19,199 nt of DNA from Hydrocurvibacter sp036169815 (GTDB lineage: Bacteria > Campylobacterota > Campylobacteria > Campylobacterales > Sulfurimonadaceae). Numbering within the stretch: position 1 is the stretch's first letter; the number at the start of each line of letters is the position of its first letter. Under the pieces are notes generated by a model. The model was not told the DNA's origin, made no database searches, and saw only the letters and a program-made list of their open reading frames with translations. This document shows positions 7,159 through 14,610 of the stretch, piece by piece. The stretch covers positions 1-19,199 of the forward strand of contig JAVHOA010000031.1 of assembly GCA_036169815.1 (NCBI GenBank), in the 5' to 3' direction. Position numbers and translations under genes: made by a program.

Positions 7159-7232
7159 AGAAATTTTAATACAAAGAAAGTGAAAAGAAAAAGAAAAAAA
7201 GAAATTTTTGAAAAAGAAAGTGAGAAAGAAAA
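7139..7232. repeat. Polypurine/polypyrimidine tract with degenerate repeats
   Basis: The plus strand is almost all A and G here, with AAGTGAGAAAGAAA at 7151-7164 repeated at 7218-7231 and a similar GAAAGTGAAAAGAAA between. It fills the space between the ribosomal-protein terminator and the binding-protein promoter. On the transcribed strand it supplies the U-rich tail after the terminator hairpin. Confidence 0.5.
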
Positions 7233-7260
7233 ATGGAAAAACCAAAAAGGTTTTTTCCAT
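7222..7260 (-). terminator. Intrinsic terminator of rplM-rpsI
   Basis: Minus-strand hairpin with ATGGAAAAAACC (7249-7260) pairing with GGTTTTTCCAT (7233-7243) around a TTTTT loop, with one unpaired base, followed by TTTTCTTTCTC. It begins only 7 bases after the rpsI stop codon. Confidence 0.8.
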
Positions 7261-7267
7261 AAAACGA

Positions 7268-7660
7268 TTAACGTTTTGAGAATTGAGGTGAACGGCGTGC
7301 TTTTCTAAGACCTGGTTTTTTACGTTCTACTGTACGAGCATCACGAGTCATCATACCTTCTGGTTTTAAAACCGCTCTAAACGATGCATCAAATTTTACC
7401 AATGCACGAGAGATTCCATGACGAAGCGCATCAGATTGACCACCAAAACCACCACCTAAAGTAGTAGCAACGATATCAACTGATGTATCTTGTTTTGTTA
7501 GAGATAAAGGTTGTTTTACACGAAGTTTTTTCGCTTCAAGACCACCCAACCATGCGTCTAGTGAAAGACCATTGATTGTAATTTTACCTGTACCTGGAGT
7601 TAACCATACTTTTGCTATAGAAGACTTACGGCGTCCTGTTGCATATATTTTTGTAGCCAT
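7268..7660 (-). CDS. rpsI: 30S ribosomal protein S9
   Basis: A 130-residue basic protein matching bacterial S9 in length and motifs. It starts MATKIYATGRRKSSIAKVWL, has the central GGGFGGQSDALRHGISRAL segment, and ends KARRSPQFSKR, the conserved arginine-lysine tail whose last residues reach the P-site tRNA in the 30S subunit. It lies 12 bases after rplM, the usual bacterial pairing, with an AAGGAGAT ribosome site. A strong hairpin terminator follows. Nothing unusual is seen. Confidence 0.98.
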   Translation of the reverse strand: MATKIYATGRRKSSIAKVWLTPGTGKITINGLSLDAWLGGLEAKKLRVKQPLSLTKQDTSVDIVATTLGGGFGGQSDALRHGISRALVKFDASFRAVLKPEGMMTRDARTVERKKPGLRKARRSPQFSKR

Positions 7661-7672
7661 TATTTTATCTCC

Positions 7673-8095
7673 TTACTTGCCAAGTTGTGCAGTATGTGGA
7701 TGTTCACCACCTGCATAAACTTTGAGTTTTTTGATCATTTTAGCACCAAGTTTTGTTTTTGGTAACATACCGCGAGTCGCTAATCTAAATAGTTTCTCAG
7801 GATTATTTGCTAAAAGCTCAGTCATTTTAACGCTTTTTGTAGAACCAAAGTAACCACTGTGTGTAAAATACTCTTTTCCAGCGATTTTACCAGCACCTTT
7901 GAATACTGCTTTTGAAGCGTTTACTACAACCACGAAATCACCACAATCAATATTTGGTGTATAACATGGTTTATCTTTTCCGCGAAGACGAGTAGCGATT
8001 TCAGTTACGATACGCCCAAATGTCTTCCCTTCAGCATCAATCAAAACCCATTTTTGATCGATTTGTTCAGGAGTTGCAATTTTTGTAAATTTCAT
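7673..8095 (-). CDS. rplM: 50S ribosomal protein L13
   Basis: A 140-residue protein with the L13 pattern KWVLIDAEGKTFGRIVTEIA, then LRGKDKPCYTPNIDCGDFV, the HSGYFGSTKS element, the RGMLPKTKLG motif, and the LKVYAGGEHPHTAQ C-terminus. L13 is an early-assembly 23S rRNA-binding protein. The start at ATG 8095 (MKFTKIATPEQ) is chosen because GAAAGG stands at a good distance upstream and the length matches the family (about 142). A further 20 upstream codons stay open to 8155 but run through the promoter region and have no homology to L13. It is co-transcribed with rpsI. Confidence 0.97.
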   Translation of the reverse strand: MKFTKIATPEQIDQKWVLIDAEGKTFGRIVTEIATRLRGKDKPCYTPNIDCGDFVVVVNASKAVFKGAGKIAGKEYFTHSGYFGSTKSVKMTELLANNPEKLFRLATRGMLPKTKLGAKMIKKLKVYAGGEHPHTAQLGK

Positions 8096-8127
8096 TCTCG
8101 AACCTTTCGTCGAATTAAAGTGGCGAA

Positions 8128-8133
8128 AGTATA
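8128..8133 (-). promoter_or_regulatory. Candidate -10 box of rplM-rpsI
   Basis: TATACT on the minus strand in GGCTATACTTTCGCC, about 33 bases before the rplM ATG. No good -35 is visible at the expected distance. The 89-base gap after addA is otherwise AT-rich with no terminator-like hairpin, so read-through from addA is possible. Confidence 0.4.
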
Positions 8134-8184
8134 GCCATTTAAGCTTATAATCCACTTAATTTAAGGTTTATACAAGAATAAATT

Positions 8185-10944
8185 CTACTTCACTTCTTTG
8201 AGTAAAATCCCATCCTCGCTCAAGTAGCACAAATACCCATTAACCGCCTTACATGTAATCTCTTCAACCGCTCGCATGTAGCCTCGTACCTGCTTTACAT
8301 GGGAATCGCTAAGCGTTTGAGAGCTTTTATAATCGATGATATTGTAGCCGCCATCGGGGCGTTTGACTAAGAGATCCATAAATCTGAGTTCGCCATGAAA
8401 AAGCATCCCTTTTTCACGCATACATTCGCCCTTTACAAGCACTAAAAACTCCTGATTTTCTAAAAGCAGCTCACCTCTTTTTGTGATACTCTCGAGTTCC
8501 TCCTCCTCTAAAAGCGAGCCATATTTATAGAATACTGCATTTTTTGCTTGTGCCATATTATGTGAAGCGAAACTTGGTGACGCAAAACTTGGTGACTCAG
8601 AAATTGGTGGCTCAAAACTTGGCAGCATCTCCAAATAATAGTGCAAAGCAATGCCAAAATTGATTGCGCGAAGCGACTCTTCTTGCTCTTTTGCAATCGC
8701 TAAAATATCACTTTGCATCCCATAATAGCGTGATTTATATGTAAAAGGCGCTGCGATTTTCACTTTTTCAACTATGCTAGCGCTTACATGTAAGGCTCCA
8801 CGAGTTGTCGCGCTCAAAGAGAGTTGCTCATAATTTGAATCTTTTTCTTTGGCGATAATAAAAAGATTTTCACGAGCTCGTGTGAAGGCGACATAAAGCG
8901 CGTTGAGATTGTCCTCATTTAAAAGTGCTTTTTCTTTTTGTAAAGCGTTCGCATACGCCACGTCAAGTCCGTCACGCCCGCTCATACGCAAGTAAAGTTT
9001 TTTAAGTACAATCCCCTCATATTCATAGATAATCGGCGCTCTTGAAGCAGGTGCCTTTTTAAGTCGATCCATCACTAGTACGTGCGCATATTCTAAGCCT
9101 TTGGATTTGTGAACCGTCAAAACCCGTACGCCATGCAGATCTGAGGCAGCGGCACTTGTGTCATCTCGCTCATATTCAAACAAAAACTGCTCAATATCCT
9201 CATATTTGCCCAATAGCTCCATAAATCGCAACAGATGTAACTCACCATCAAACAAACCATAGCGCTCAATTGCATCTTTGACGAGCTCGCGCAGCGTTAA
9301 ACGGCTAACATCCTGTTTTGCCACGACAAACTCCGCTCTGCCCAAGAGTGCAAAAAAGTTTTGTTTGTAGATTGTCTCATCAAAATAGAGATATTTCAGA
9401 TATTCAATCAGTGCTTTGACACGCTCTTGATTGATCAGTTTTGTTGTGGTCTCTGTTACCACTTCGATATTGCTGGCTTTGAGCAAACTCTCTATCGCTT
9501 CTCCATCGCCGTTTGTTGCTGTGAGGATGGCAATCTCATTGCAATTAGCACCCAGATCGAGCAGCATTTGCACTTTTAGAAGCGTTGTTTGCAAAATATC
9601 ATCTGACTTTATAACCTCCACATACCCGCCATTTGCGCCCTCTTTGACCCTTTGATCTTTGTAGTCTTTTATTTTATTGGCAAAGGCGAAATTGACAAAA
9701 TCAACTATCGCTTTTTGCGAACGGTAATTAACAACCAAAGGATTTACCTCAACACCATTATCGCGTTTTACAAAATCAAAAAGCGCACTCACTCCGCCAC
9801 GAAATCTATAAATAGACTGTTTCACGTCGCCAACAAAGAAAAAACTGCCGTTTTCATGCAGTCCATTTCCCGAGGTAATCTCTTTGATAAGCGGACGCAA
9901 AATCTCATACTGCAAAATACTTGTATCTTGAAACTCATCGAGTAAAATATGTTCAATCTTGGCATCGAGCCGAAAATATAAAAATTCACTATCCACACGG
10001 CTTGTTAAAAGTTCATGTACAAGGGTTGCAATATCATCAAATCCAAGCTCTGAAATCTCCTTTGCAAGCGCTTTTTTACTCTTGACATAGGTGAAAAGTA
10101 GTTGGCCCAAAGCAGCAAAAAAACTCTCCTCTCTTGCTTGCATGGCAAGTGCGCAGTTTGCTTTGACAAGGGCGAGTGCATCATCCATCTCTTGTTGATA
10201 ACATTTTTTAAATGTGGAATAATCAAGAGAATCTCGGCCAAGCCACGGCTTTGAGAGAAGATTTTCGAAATTTTCACAATCCACACTATTTTTCACAGTG
10301 CTTGAAGCATCCTTACATGTAAGCACCATTTGGCGTATTGTCTCAAACGCTGCCATCGCTTTTTCTTCATACTCTTTATAGGGCTTTGGCGTAAAGGAGA
10401 GTTTTTTCACCTCGCTCAATTTTGCATAGAGTTCCTTGAGGATAGCAAAAATACTGCTGAGGCGCTTGTCCATCATCAAAGAGAGCTCAATGAGCAAATC
10501 ATCTTTCAAATCCACACTCACTTCATCTAAAAATCGCTCTAAAAGCTTTTGCTCATGCTGGGAAGCAAAGGTTGTAAAATTTGGCATAAGCCCCGCATAG
10601 AGTGAAAATTTTCGCAGTATCCTTGCAAAAAATTTATCGAGTGTCATAATCTTCAAATCGGCATTTAAAAACTGCTCCAATACCGCCGCTTTTTTTGCAA
10701 GTAGTCGCTCTTTGTCAATTCCCGTTATCTGAGCAATCACAAGAAGCTCTTCTCTATTTTCAAGCGTCCTTAGCGTTTGCTCGATGCGCTCTTGCATCTC
10801 AGAGGCTGCTTTGTTTGTAAAGGTAAGCGCTAAAATTTTAGAGGGTTTTGCGCCCATAAAAAGGAGACTCAAATAGCGCACTACAAGGTTAAACGTTTTT
10901 CCGCTTCCCGCACTTGCTTCATACGCCAATTTATGCAAAAACAT
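8185..10944 (-). CDS. addA: AddA/RecB-like helicase-nuclease, ATP-dependent exonuclease subunit
   Basis: A 919-residue UvrD-type helicase fused to a RecB-family nuclease, which with AddB resects double-strand breaks for RecA-dependent repair. Visible motifs: Walker A ASAGSGKT (residues 10-17), motif Ia LTFTNKAASEM (from 40), Walker B LLDEFQDTS (about 333), FFFVGDVKQSIYRFRG, NYRSQ (about 405), LTVHKSKGLEY (about 610) and LYVAFTRARE (about 685). The C-terminal nuclease has GIALHYYLE, RFMDLLV and IIDYKSS (about 868). ATG at 10944 shares one base with the addB stop (TAATG); an upstream GTG at 10959 would add five residues. Between helicase and nuclease, residues about 774-793 are a low-complexity repeat (PSFEP, PISES, PSFAS, PSFAS). 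The gene carries three TTACATGTAA palindromes. Confidence 0.93.
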   Translation of the reverse strand: MFLHKLAYEASAGSGKTFNLVVRYLSLLFMGAKPSKILALTFTNKAASEMQERIEQTLRTLENREELLVIAQITGIDKERLLAKKAAVLEQFLNADLKIMTLDKFFARILRKFSLYAGLMPNFTTFASQHEQKLLERFLDEVSVDLKDDLLIELSLMMDKRLSSIFAILKELYAKLSEVKKLSFTPKPYKEYEEKAMAAFETIRQMVLTCKDASSTVKNSVDCENFENLLSKPWLGRDSLDYSTFKKCYQQEMDDALALVKANCALAMQAREESFFAALGQLLFTYVKSKKALAKEISELGFDDIATLVHELLTSRVDSEFLYFRLDAKIEHILLDEFQDTSILQYEILRPLIKEITSGNGLHENGSFFFVGDVKQSIYRFRGGVSALFDFVKRDNGVEVNPLVVNYRSQKAIVDFVNFAFANKIKDYKDQRVKEGANGGYVEVIKSDDILQTTLLKVQMLLDLGANCNEIAILTATNGDGEAIESLLKASNIEVVTETTTKLINQERVKALIEYLKYLYFDETIYKQNFFALLGRAEFVVAKQDVSRLTLRELVKDAIERYGLFDGELHLLRFMELLGKYEDIEQFLFEYERDDTSAAASDLHGVRVLTVHKSKGLEYAHVLVMDRLKKAPASRAPIIYEYEGIVLKKLYLRMSGRDGLDVAYANALQKEKALLNEDNLNALYVAFTRARENLFIIAKEKDSNYEQLSLSATTRGALHVSASIVEKVKIAAPFTYKSRYYGMQSDILAIAKEQEESLRAINFGIALHYYLEMLPSFEPPISESPSFASPSFASHNMAQAKNAVFYKYGSLLEEEELESITKRGELLLENQEFLVLVKGECMREKGMLFHGELRFMDLLVKRPDGGYNIIDYKSSQTLSDSHVKQVRGYMRAVEEITCKAVNGYLCYLSEDGILLKEVK
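8249..8258. repeat. TTACATGTAA iterated palindrome, copy 3
   Basis: Exact copy in the nuclease part of addA; in frame it is read as Thr-Cys-Lys. A related CATGTA lies close by at 8275-8280. Confidence 0.7.
8566..8625. repeat. 15-bp tandem repeat, four degenerate units, in addA
   Basis: Four consecutive 15-base units: AGCGAAACTTGGTGA, CGCAAAACTTGGTGA, CTCAGAAATTGGTGG and CTCAAAACTTGGCAG. The unit length is a multiple of three, so copy-number change would keep the addA frame and only lengthen or shorten the linker between the helicase and nuclease domains. Confidence 0.8.
8784..8793. repeat. TTACATGTAA iterated palindrome, copy 4
   Basis: Exact copy in addA, extended to CTTACATGTAAG (8783-8794). 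In frame it reads Leu-His-Val-Ser. Confidence 0.7.
10313..10322. repeat. TTACATGTAA iterated palindrome, copy 5
   Basis: Exact copy in addA, extended to CTTACATGTAAG (10312-10323). In frame it reads Thr-Cys-Lys. Confidence 0.7.
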
Positions 10945-13304
10945 TAAGCGCGACCACACAAAGTTGCATATTCACAGTATTTACAGAGCGACTCATCTTC
11001 ACATTTTGAAAAGTTAAAACTTTTTTGTGCTACAAGCGCTTTGATATGCGTCTCTAAAAGATGCTGTTTTTCTGCTAAAAATGTCTCATCAATAATTTTT
11101 CCGCTTGAGAGATCGTAATAGCCACATCCACAAACACTGCCCTCGCCTGCAGCCAAAAGTGCATAAAACTCAAGCTGAAAATCTGTCGCTTTTTCTAGGG
11201 TTTTTGCTGTGTATGCAGGGTATTTTCCACTTTTATAATCAAGCACATACAAACCATTTTCTACTCTGTCGATTCTATCAATCTGACCGCTCAGCTCCAC
11301 TCCAAACTGCTTACATGTAAGCAGTTTTTCACACTCTAAAACATGCACGCCACTGCGAAATCTCTCTATCTCATTTGCAACAAAAGCATCAAGTTTTTTG
11401 CTCCAGAGTTTGAGCTGATACTCTTCTAAACTACTTTTTTTACAAACGCTTTGCAGTTCTTGAAAGAGTTTTGCATGAAGCTCTTTTGCATCAGAAAATC
11501 TGTTTTTTTTGAGATAGAGATTTTTAAGTGCTTCATGCAGATCAAGACCAATCTGATTTTCACTCGCAAAATCTTGTGGCAATTCATGTTTGTTAAGATG
11601 TGCAATGTAACGATAATAGTATTTTCTTTTGCACTCCAAAAAGCTCTTCAGGGATGTTGCAGAGAGTTTGACGCGTGTAAAGTCATATTCTTGAATAATT
11701 TGCTCTTCTTGCATCTTGCTATCATGGTATGATTTTTTATGAAGTATTTGCGCGTAATGTTGCTCATTTTCAGGTTCTTTTATGTTAATGCCCAATTGCG
11801 TTAAAAATCTTGAGGGGATTGCTGTGCTTGATTTGACTGAGGCTATGCTTACATACTCAGCTCTTTGCATTAAAAGCGTATAGTAATGTTTTTGAAGATT
11901 TTCTCTATCATTTTGTGTTGGCAGATTTGCCAAAGCTCGGATATCGGAGTTTAAAAAAAGATCTTTTTCACTTTTTTTTGGAACATTTGCATCATTAAAA
12001 TCCACAATAATCACGCCACGATAGTGCATATTACGGCTCTCTAAAACTCCCATCACTGTTATCTTTCCGCCCCGTACATCATCTAAAGAGCGCTGGGAAA
12101 CTCTTTGCATAAACAAATACAATGCAGATTTTAAGTTGAGCTCATTGTAGATTTTTTTGAGTTTACTAAAGCTATAAAGTTCCTCTTGGAGAATCTTTTT
12201 TTCTGCTTTTTTATAAAGATGTGCGCTTTTCTCAAAAGAGTCCATGACAAGCCCCATCAGCGCTTCAAAGTCGATACTGTCCATACGTTTGTAGTAAAAA
12301 GGAGCTAACACTTCATATAGCTCAGATTTATACCTGCTCAGCCTTGCGCTATTTTGCACCGTTGGATTTTCAATATATTCACACACGGCTTTGAGATGTT
12401 TGTAGCTATGCGTTTTTGTAAATTTTGTTCCCATTGCAAAGTTAAAATTTCCCTCCGTGTCATAGAGGTGTAAAAGTTCTGCAAAACTCTCATTTGGAAC
12501 GATAACAACAATCTCTTCGCATTGCAAACCAGTTTGAATATACGCATAAACTTTTTGTTTTACAAAAGCCACTTGGAGTATTTGCTCGCTAAAACTGTTA
12601 CATGTAAGCTCTGATTTGATAGGCTCTTGCTCCTCTTGAAGAAGCTTTTTTGCGTTCATATCTAAAAGATATTTTTTTCCTGCTTCAAGTGTAAATCCTA
12701 GATGAAGCAATCGCTCTTGCATCTTTGTATTAAACGAGGTTGTTATAATTTGGATCTTTAGACTCGCCAACTTGGAACATTTTTGAAGGATTTCAATCTC
12801 AAAAGCGGTCAAATATCCTTCAACAACAAGTTCAATAGCTCCAAGTGATTTGATATAATCTTCATTGAGGCGATAGAGCTTTGGCAAAAAAATGGGGTCA
12901 AGGATTTTTCTCTGATGACACAGCGCCTCATACCTTCCATGCAAGGCTTGAAGGATTGTGATATGCTCTTCATAATCTCCATAAGTATCCGCAGTTCCCA
13001 AGGCACTAAGACTCACCTTTTCACCAGCTAACTCCGTAAAAAGTGCAAAGAGATAGCTACTGTTTTGGGTGAACGTAAAAAAGTTCCTCTCTATATTCAA
13101 GGCACTAAATGACTGAAAATCGGAAGCTTCTAAAAGGAGAATGGTACGAGTGTCATTATCTATTTTTTTATATCCATCAACGATACATGCACGCTCAATA
13201 AATTCTGCCATCGTAGTGTAGTTGGGTAAAAAAAGTGTTGATTTTTCAAAGCGAAGTTGCGCATGCCGTATGGCACGAGCGGTGGGAAGTACAAAAGTAT
13301 GCAT
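10944..13304 (-). CDS. addB: AddB-like nuclease subunit with [4Fe-4S] cluster
   Basis: A 786-residue partner of AddA. The N-terminal helicase-like part (MHTFVLPTARAIRHAQLRF) has no Walker A GKT, as expected for an inactive scanning domain. The C-terminal PDDEXK nuclease shows GLDLHEALKNL, GQIDRIDRV and VLDYKSG (about residue 687). An iron-sulfur staple is formed by C557 (FLECKRKYYYRY) with C774, C777 and C783 in LCKYCEYATLC, four residues from the end. ATG at 13304 overlaps the fixH stop by one base (TGATG); a TTG at 13307 would add one residue. The same one-base overlap links it to addA. It contains two TTACATGTAA sites, one inside a 24-bp perfect palindrome. Linkage to the oxidase operon is unusual. 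Confidence 0.88.
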   Translation of the reverse strand: MHTFVLPTARAIRHAQLRFEKSTLFLPNYTTMAEFIERACIVDGYKKIDNDTRTILLLEASDFQSFSALNIERNFFTFTQNSSYLFALFTELAGEKVSLSALGTADTYGDYEEHITILQALHGRYEALCHQRKILDPIFLPKLYRLNEDYIKSLGAIELVVEGYLTAFEIEILQKCSKLASLKIQIITTSFNTKMQERLLHLGFTLEAGKKYLLDMNAKKLLQEEQEPIKSELTCNSFSEQILQVAFVKQKVYAYIQTGLQCEEIVVIVPNESFAELLHLYDTEGNFNFAMGTKFTKTHSYKHLKAVCEYIENPTVQNSARLSRYKSELYEVLAPFYYKRMDSIDFEALMGLVMDSFEKSAHLYKKAEKKILQEELYSFSKLKKIYNELNLKSALYLFMQRVSQRSLDDVRGGKITVMGVLESRNMHYRGVIIVDFNDANVPKKSEKDLFLNSDIRALANLPTQNDRENLQKHYYTLLMQRAEYVSIASVKSSTAIPSRFLTQLGINIKEPENEQHYAQILHKKSYHDSKMQEEQIIQEYDFTRVKLSATSLKSFLECKRKYYYRYIAHLNKHELPQDFASENQIGLDLHEALKNLYLKKNRFSDAKELHAKLFQELQSVCKKSSLEEYQLKLWSKKLDAFVANEIERFRSGVHVLECEKLLTCKQFGVELSGQIDRIDRVENGLYVLDYKSGKYPAYTAKTLEKATDFQLEFYALLAAGEGSVCGCGYYDLSSGKIIDETFLAEKQHLLETHIKALVAQKSFNFSKCEDESLCKYCEYATLCGRA
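11304..11327. repeat. 24-bp perfect palindrome in addB (contains TTACATGTAA copy 6)
   Basis: Arms AAACTGC and GCAGTTT flank the decamer TTACATGTAA (11311-11320), making a perfect 24-base palindrome inside coding sequence. In the addB frame the core reads Thr-Cys-Lys. Confidence 0.85.
12598..12607. repeat. TTACATGTAA iterated palindrome, copy 7
   Basis: Exact copy in addB; in frame it reads Thr-Cys-Asn. Confidence 0.7.
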
Positions 13305-13810
13305 CAATACTCTACAGGTTGCTTATCTTTTGTTGTGTCCATGTGAAGATTGTAGTAGCGCTTATCCGCTCCTATATTTATAGAAGCCATAATATCCCAT
13401 CTTCCAATGCCAGGAAGTTTGGTGGCAAAACTATACATACCATTGCTAATGTTAGCATCTTCTAAAATAAGATCTTGTTTGTGTGTTTGCGGTCTTGTTG
13501 CAATCACTTTAATCTTTGCATCATTCACGAGTTGGCCATCTTTCGTGGTAATCTTGTAGATAAATTTTGCATCATTTGCATCTAGTTTTTCACCAATGTA
13601 CGCAATGGAATATTTTTTATCAAAGGCAATTTTTGCATTAATAAAATCGTTTGCATTATTATCAACATCTTGATATTTATTCATATAAATATCACTCTCT
13701 TCGACAGGTTCTTTGCCTGTTTCAACAATCGTCCAAGCACCTAAACCAACGACACATAAAAGAGATATTGCAATTCCAATTGGCCAAATAATTCCACTAT
13801 TTTTTTTCAT
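13304..13810 (-). CDS. FixH/CcoH-like cbb3 oxidase assembly protein
   Basis: A 168-residue bitopic membrane protein. After MKKNSG there is one membrane span (IIWPIGIAISLLCVVGLGAW), then a periplasmic beta-rich domain with YKITTKDGQLVNDAKIKVIA and the PGIGRWDIMASI segment typical of the FixH family. FixH/CcoH proteins help assemble or stabilise the cbb3 oxidase, probably around copper delivery or complex maturation. It overlaps the upstream TPM-like gene by 14 bases at an A8 run, and its TGA overlaps the addB ATG by one base. Position at the end of the cco cluster supports the role. The family call rests on size, topology and context. Confidence 0.75.
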   Translation of the reverse strand: MKKNSGIIWPIGIAISLLCVVGLGAWTIVETGKEPVEESDIYMNKYQDVDNNANDFINAKIAFDKKYSIAYIGEKLDANDAKFIYKITTKDGQLVNDAKIKVIATRPQTHKQDLILEDANISNGMYSFATKLPGIGRWDIMASINIGADKRYYNLHMDTTKDKQPVEY

Positions 13811-14510
13811 TTTTACTCTTTTGAATATAGATTCTTCTTTTTATATATAAGTAAAGTCCATATAAAACACCCAAATAAAATATGCTTTTCACAACTTGTA
13901 TCGCATATCTGTTTGTATTGCCAACAGCGTTTTCAAGCTCCACACCTTTAGATGCAGCAACTTGATCGGCAATATCAGCGTAGCCATTAAAAAGTGCTGC
14001 ACTATATTTTTGAACTGTCTCACCACCCTTTGATTTTTCAGCAAGCAGCGGGATGATAGATCCGCCGTAATCGGAAAGGTTATTTTTAAAGTCAGTAAAG
14101 TCAGCACTAAAAAAAACTGCCATAAAAAGAGCTTGTGCAGCTGTAGCAGTCGGGGAAAGGATCTGTCTTTTGTCAAAATATTGATATAAAGATTCTGGAC
14201 GGCACAAGATATCTACTTTTTGATTGAGTTCAGAAAAGGTCAAAACTATTGTTGGCTCTTTAAAACTTTGCATTAAGTTTTTCTCATAATCAACAATAGT
14301 TTGATTCGCATCAAGCTCTTTAATAACAACCAATCGTAAAGCAATACCAGTTTTATCGTGAAGTTCCTTGCCCAATTTTTCGACATCTTGAGTCAATTTT
14401 GGATTAAAAATAACTTCATCTTTATATAAATATTCTGCATGAAGAAGCGAGAACGAAGTGAGAAGAAGGACGAGGGCACAAAGCCCTCTATTAAACTTAT
14501 TCAAGTTCAA
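13797..14510 (-). CDS. Secreted, C-terminally anchored protein resembling the TPM domain (unknown function)
   Basis: A 237-residue protein with a signal peptide (GLCALVLLLTSFSLLHAEYLY), a periplasmic domain and a C-terminal span near VVKSIFYLGVLYGLYLYIKRR followed by a basic tail. The domain contains LTQDVEKLGKELHDKTGIALRLVVI and later PTIVLTFSELNQKVDI, which resemble the TPM (TLP18.3/Psb32/MOLO-1) fold. There is no ATG; a TTG at 14510 directly follows the stop of the small peptide gene, and a second in-frame TTG lies at 14504, so the precise start is unsure. It sits between ccoP-linked small genes and fixH, suggesting a role in oxidase assembly or quality control, which is inference. Confidence 0.7.
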   Translation of the reverse strand: MNLNKFNRGLCALVLLLTSFSLLHAEYLYKDEVIFNPKLTQDVEKLGKELHDKTGIALRLVVIKELDANQTIVDYEKNLMQSFKEPTIVLTFSELNQKVDILCRPESLYQYFDKRQILSPTATAAQALFMAVFFSADFTDFKNNLSDYGGSIIPLLAEKSKGGETVQKYSAALFNGYADIADQVAASKGVELENAVGNTNRYAIQVVKSIFYLGVLYGLYLYIKRRIYIQKSKNEKK

Positions 14511-14600
14511 TTAACCTATAAACAGGTGATTTGGAGTAAATACTGACCATAATGTAACGACAGCTAATACAACTAATCCCAATGAAATAATTTTTTCCAT
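14511..14600 (-). CDS. 29-residue single-span membrane peptide in the cco operon
   Basis: A very short frame, ATG at 14600 to TAA at 14511. It starts MEKIISLGLVVLAVVTLW and ends TPNHLFIG. Residues about 5-21 form one hydrophobic span. Evidence that it is real: a strong AAGGAG ribosome site stands at proper distance and overlaps the stop of the DUF4006-like gene, the gene fills almost the whole gap between its neighbours (10 bases on one side, none on the other), and the composition suits a membrane subunit. By analogy with the small single-span subunits of other cbb3 oxidases (for example CcoM of Pseudomonas stutzeri) it could be a structural subunit, but no sequence kinship is claimed. Confidence 0.75.
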   Translation of the reverse strand: MEKIISLGLVVLAVVTLWSVFTPNHLFIG

Positions 14601-14610
14601 AACGAGCTCC

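Noticed and set aside
6967..7260. A 97-codon Phe-rich minus-strand frame
   Set aside because: It is a reading of the polypyrimidine tract and the terminator, overlaps the real binding-protein gene in another frame and has no ribosome site.
8096..8155. N-terminal extension of rplM by 20 codons
   Set aside because: The extension covers the likely promoter and leader, has no match to L13, and the good ribosome site serves ATG 8095.
8281..8310. Further CATGTA/TTACATGG sequences in addA as extra palindrome copies
   Set aside because: They share only half of the decamer and are not palindromic over ten bases, so I did not count them.
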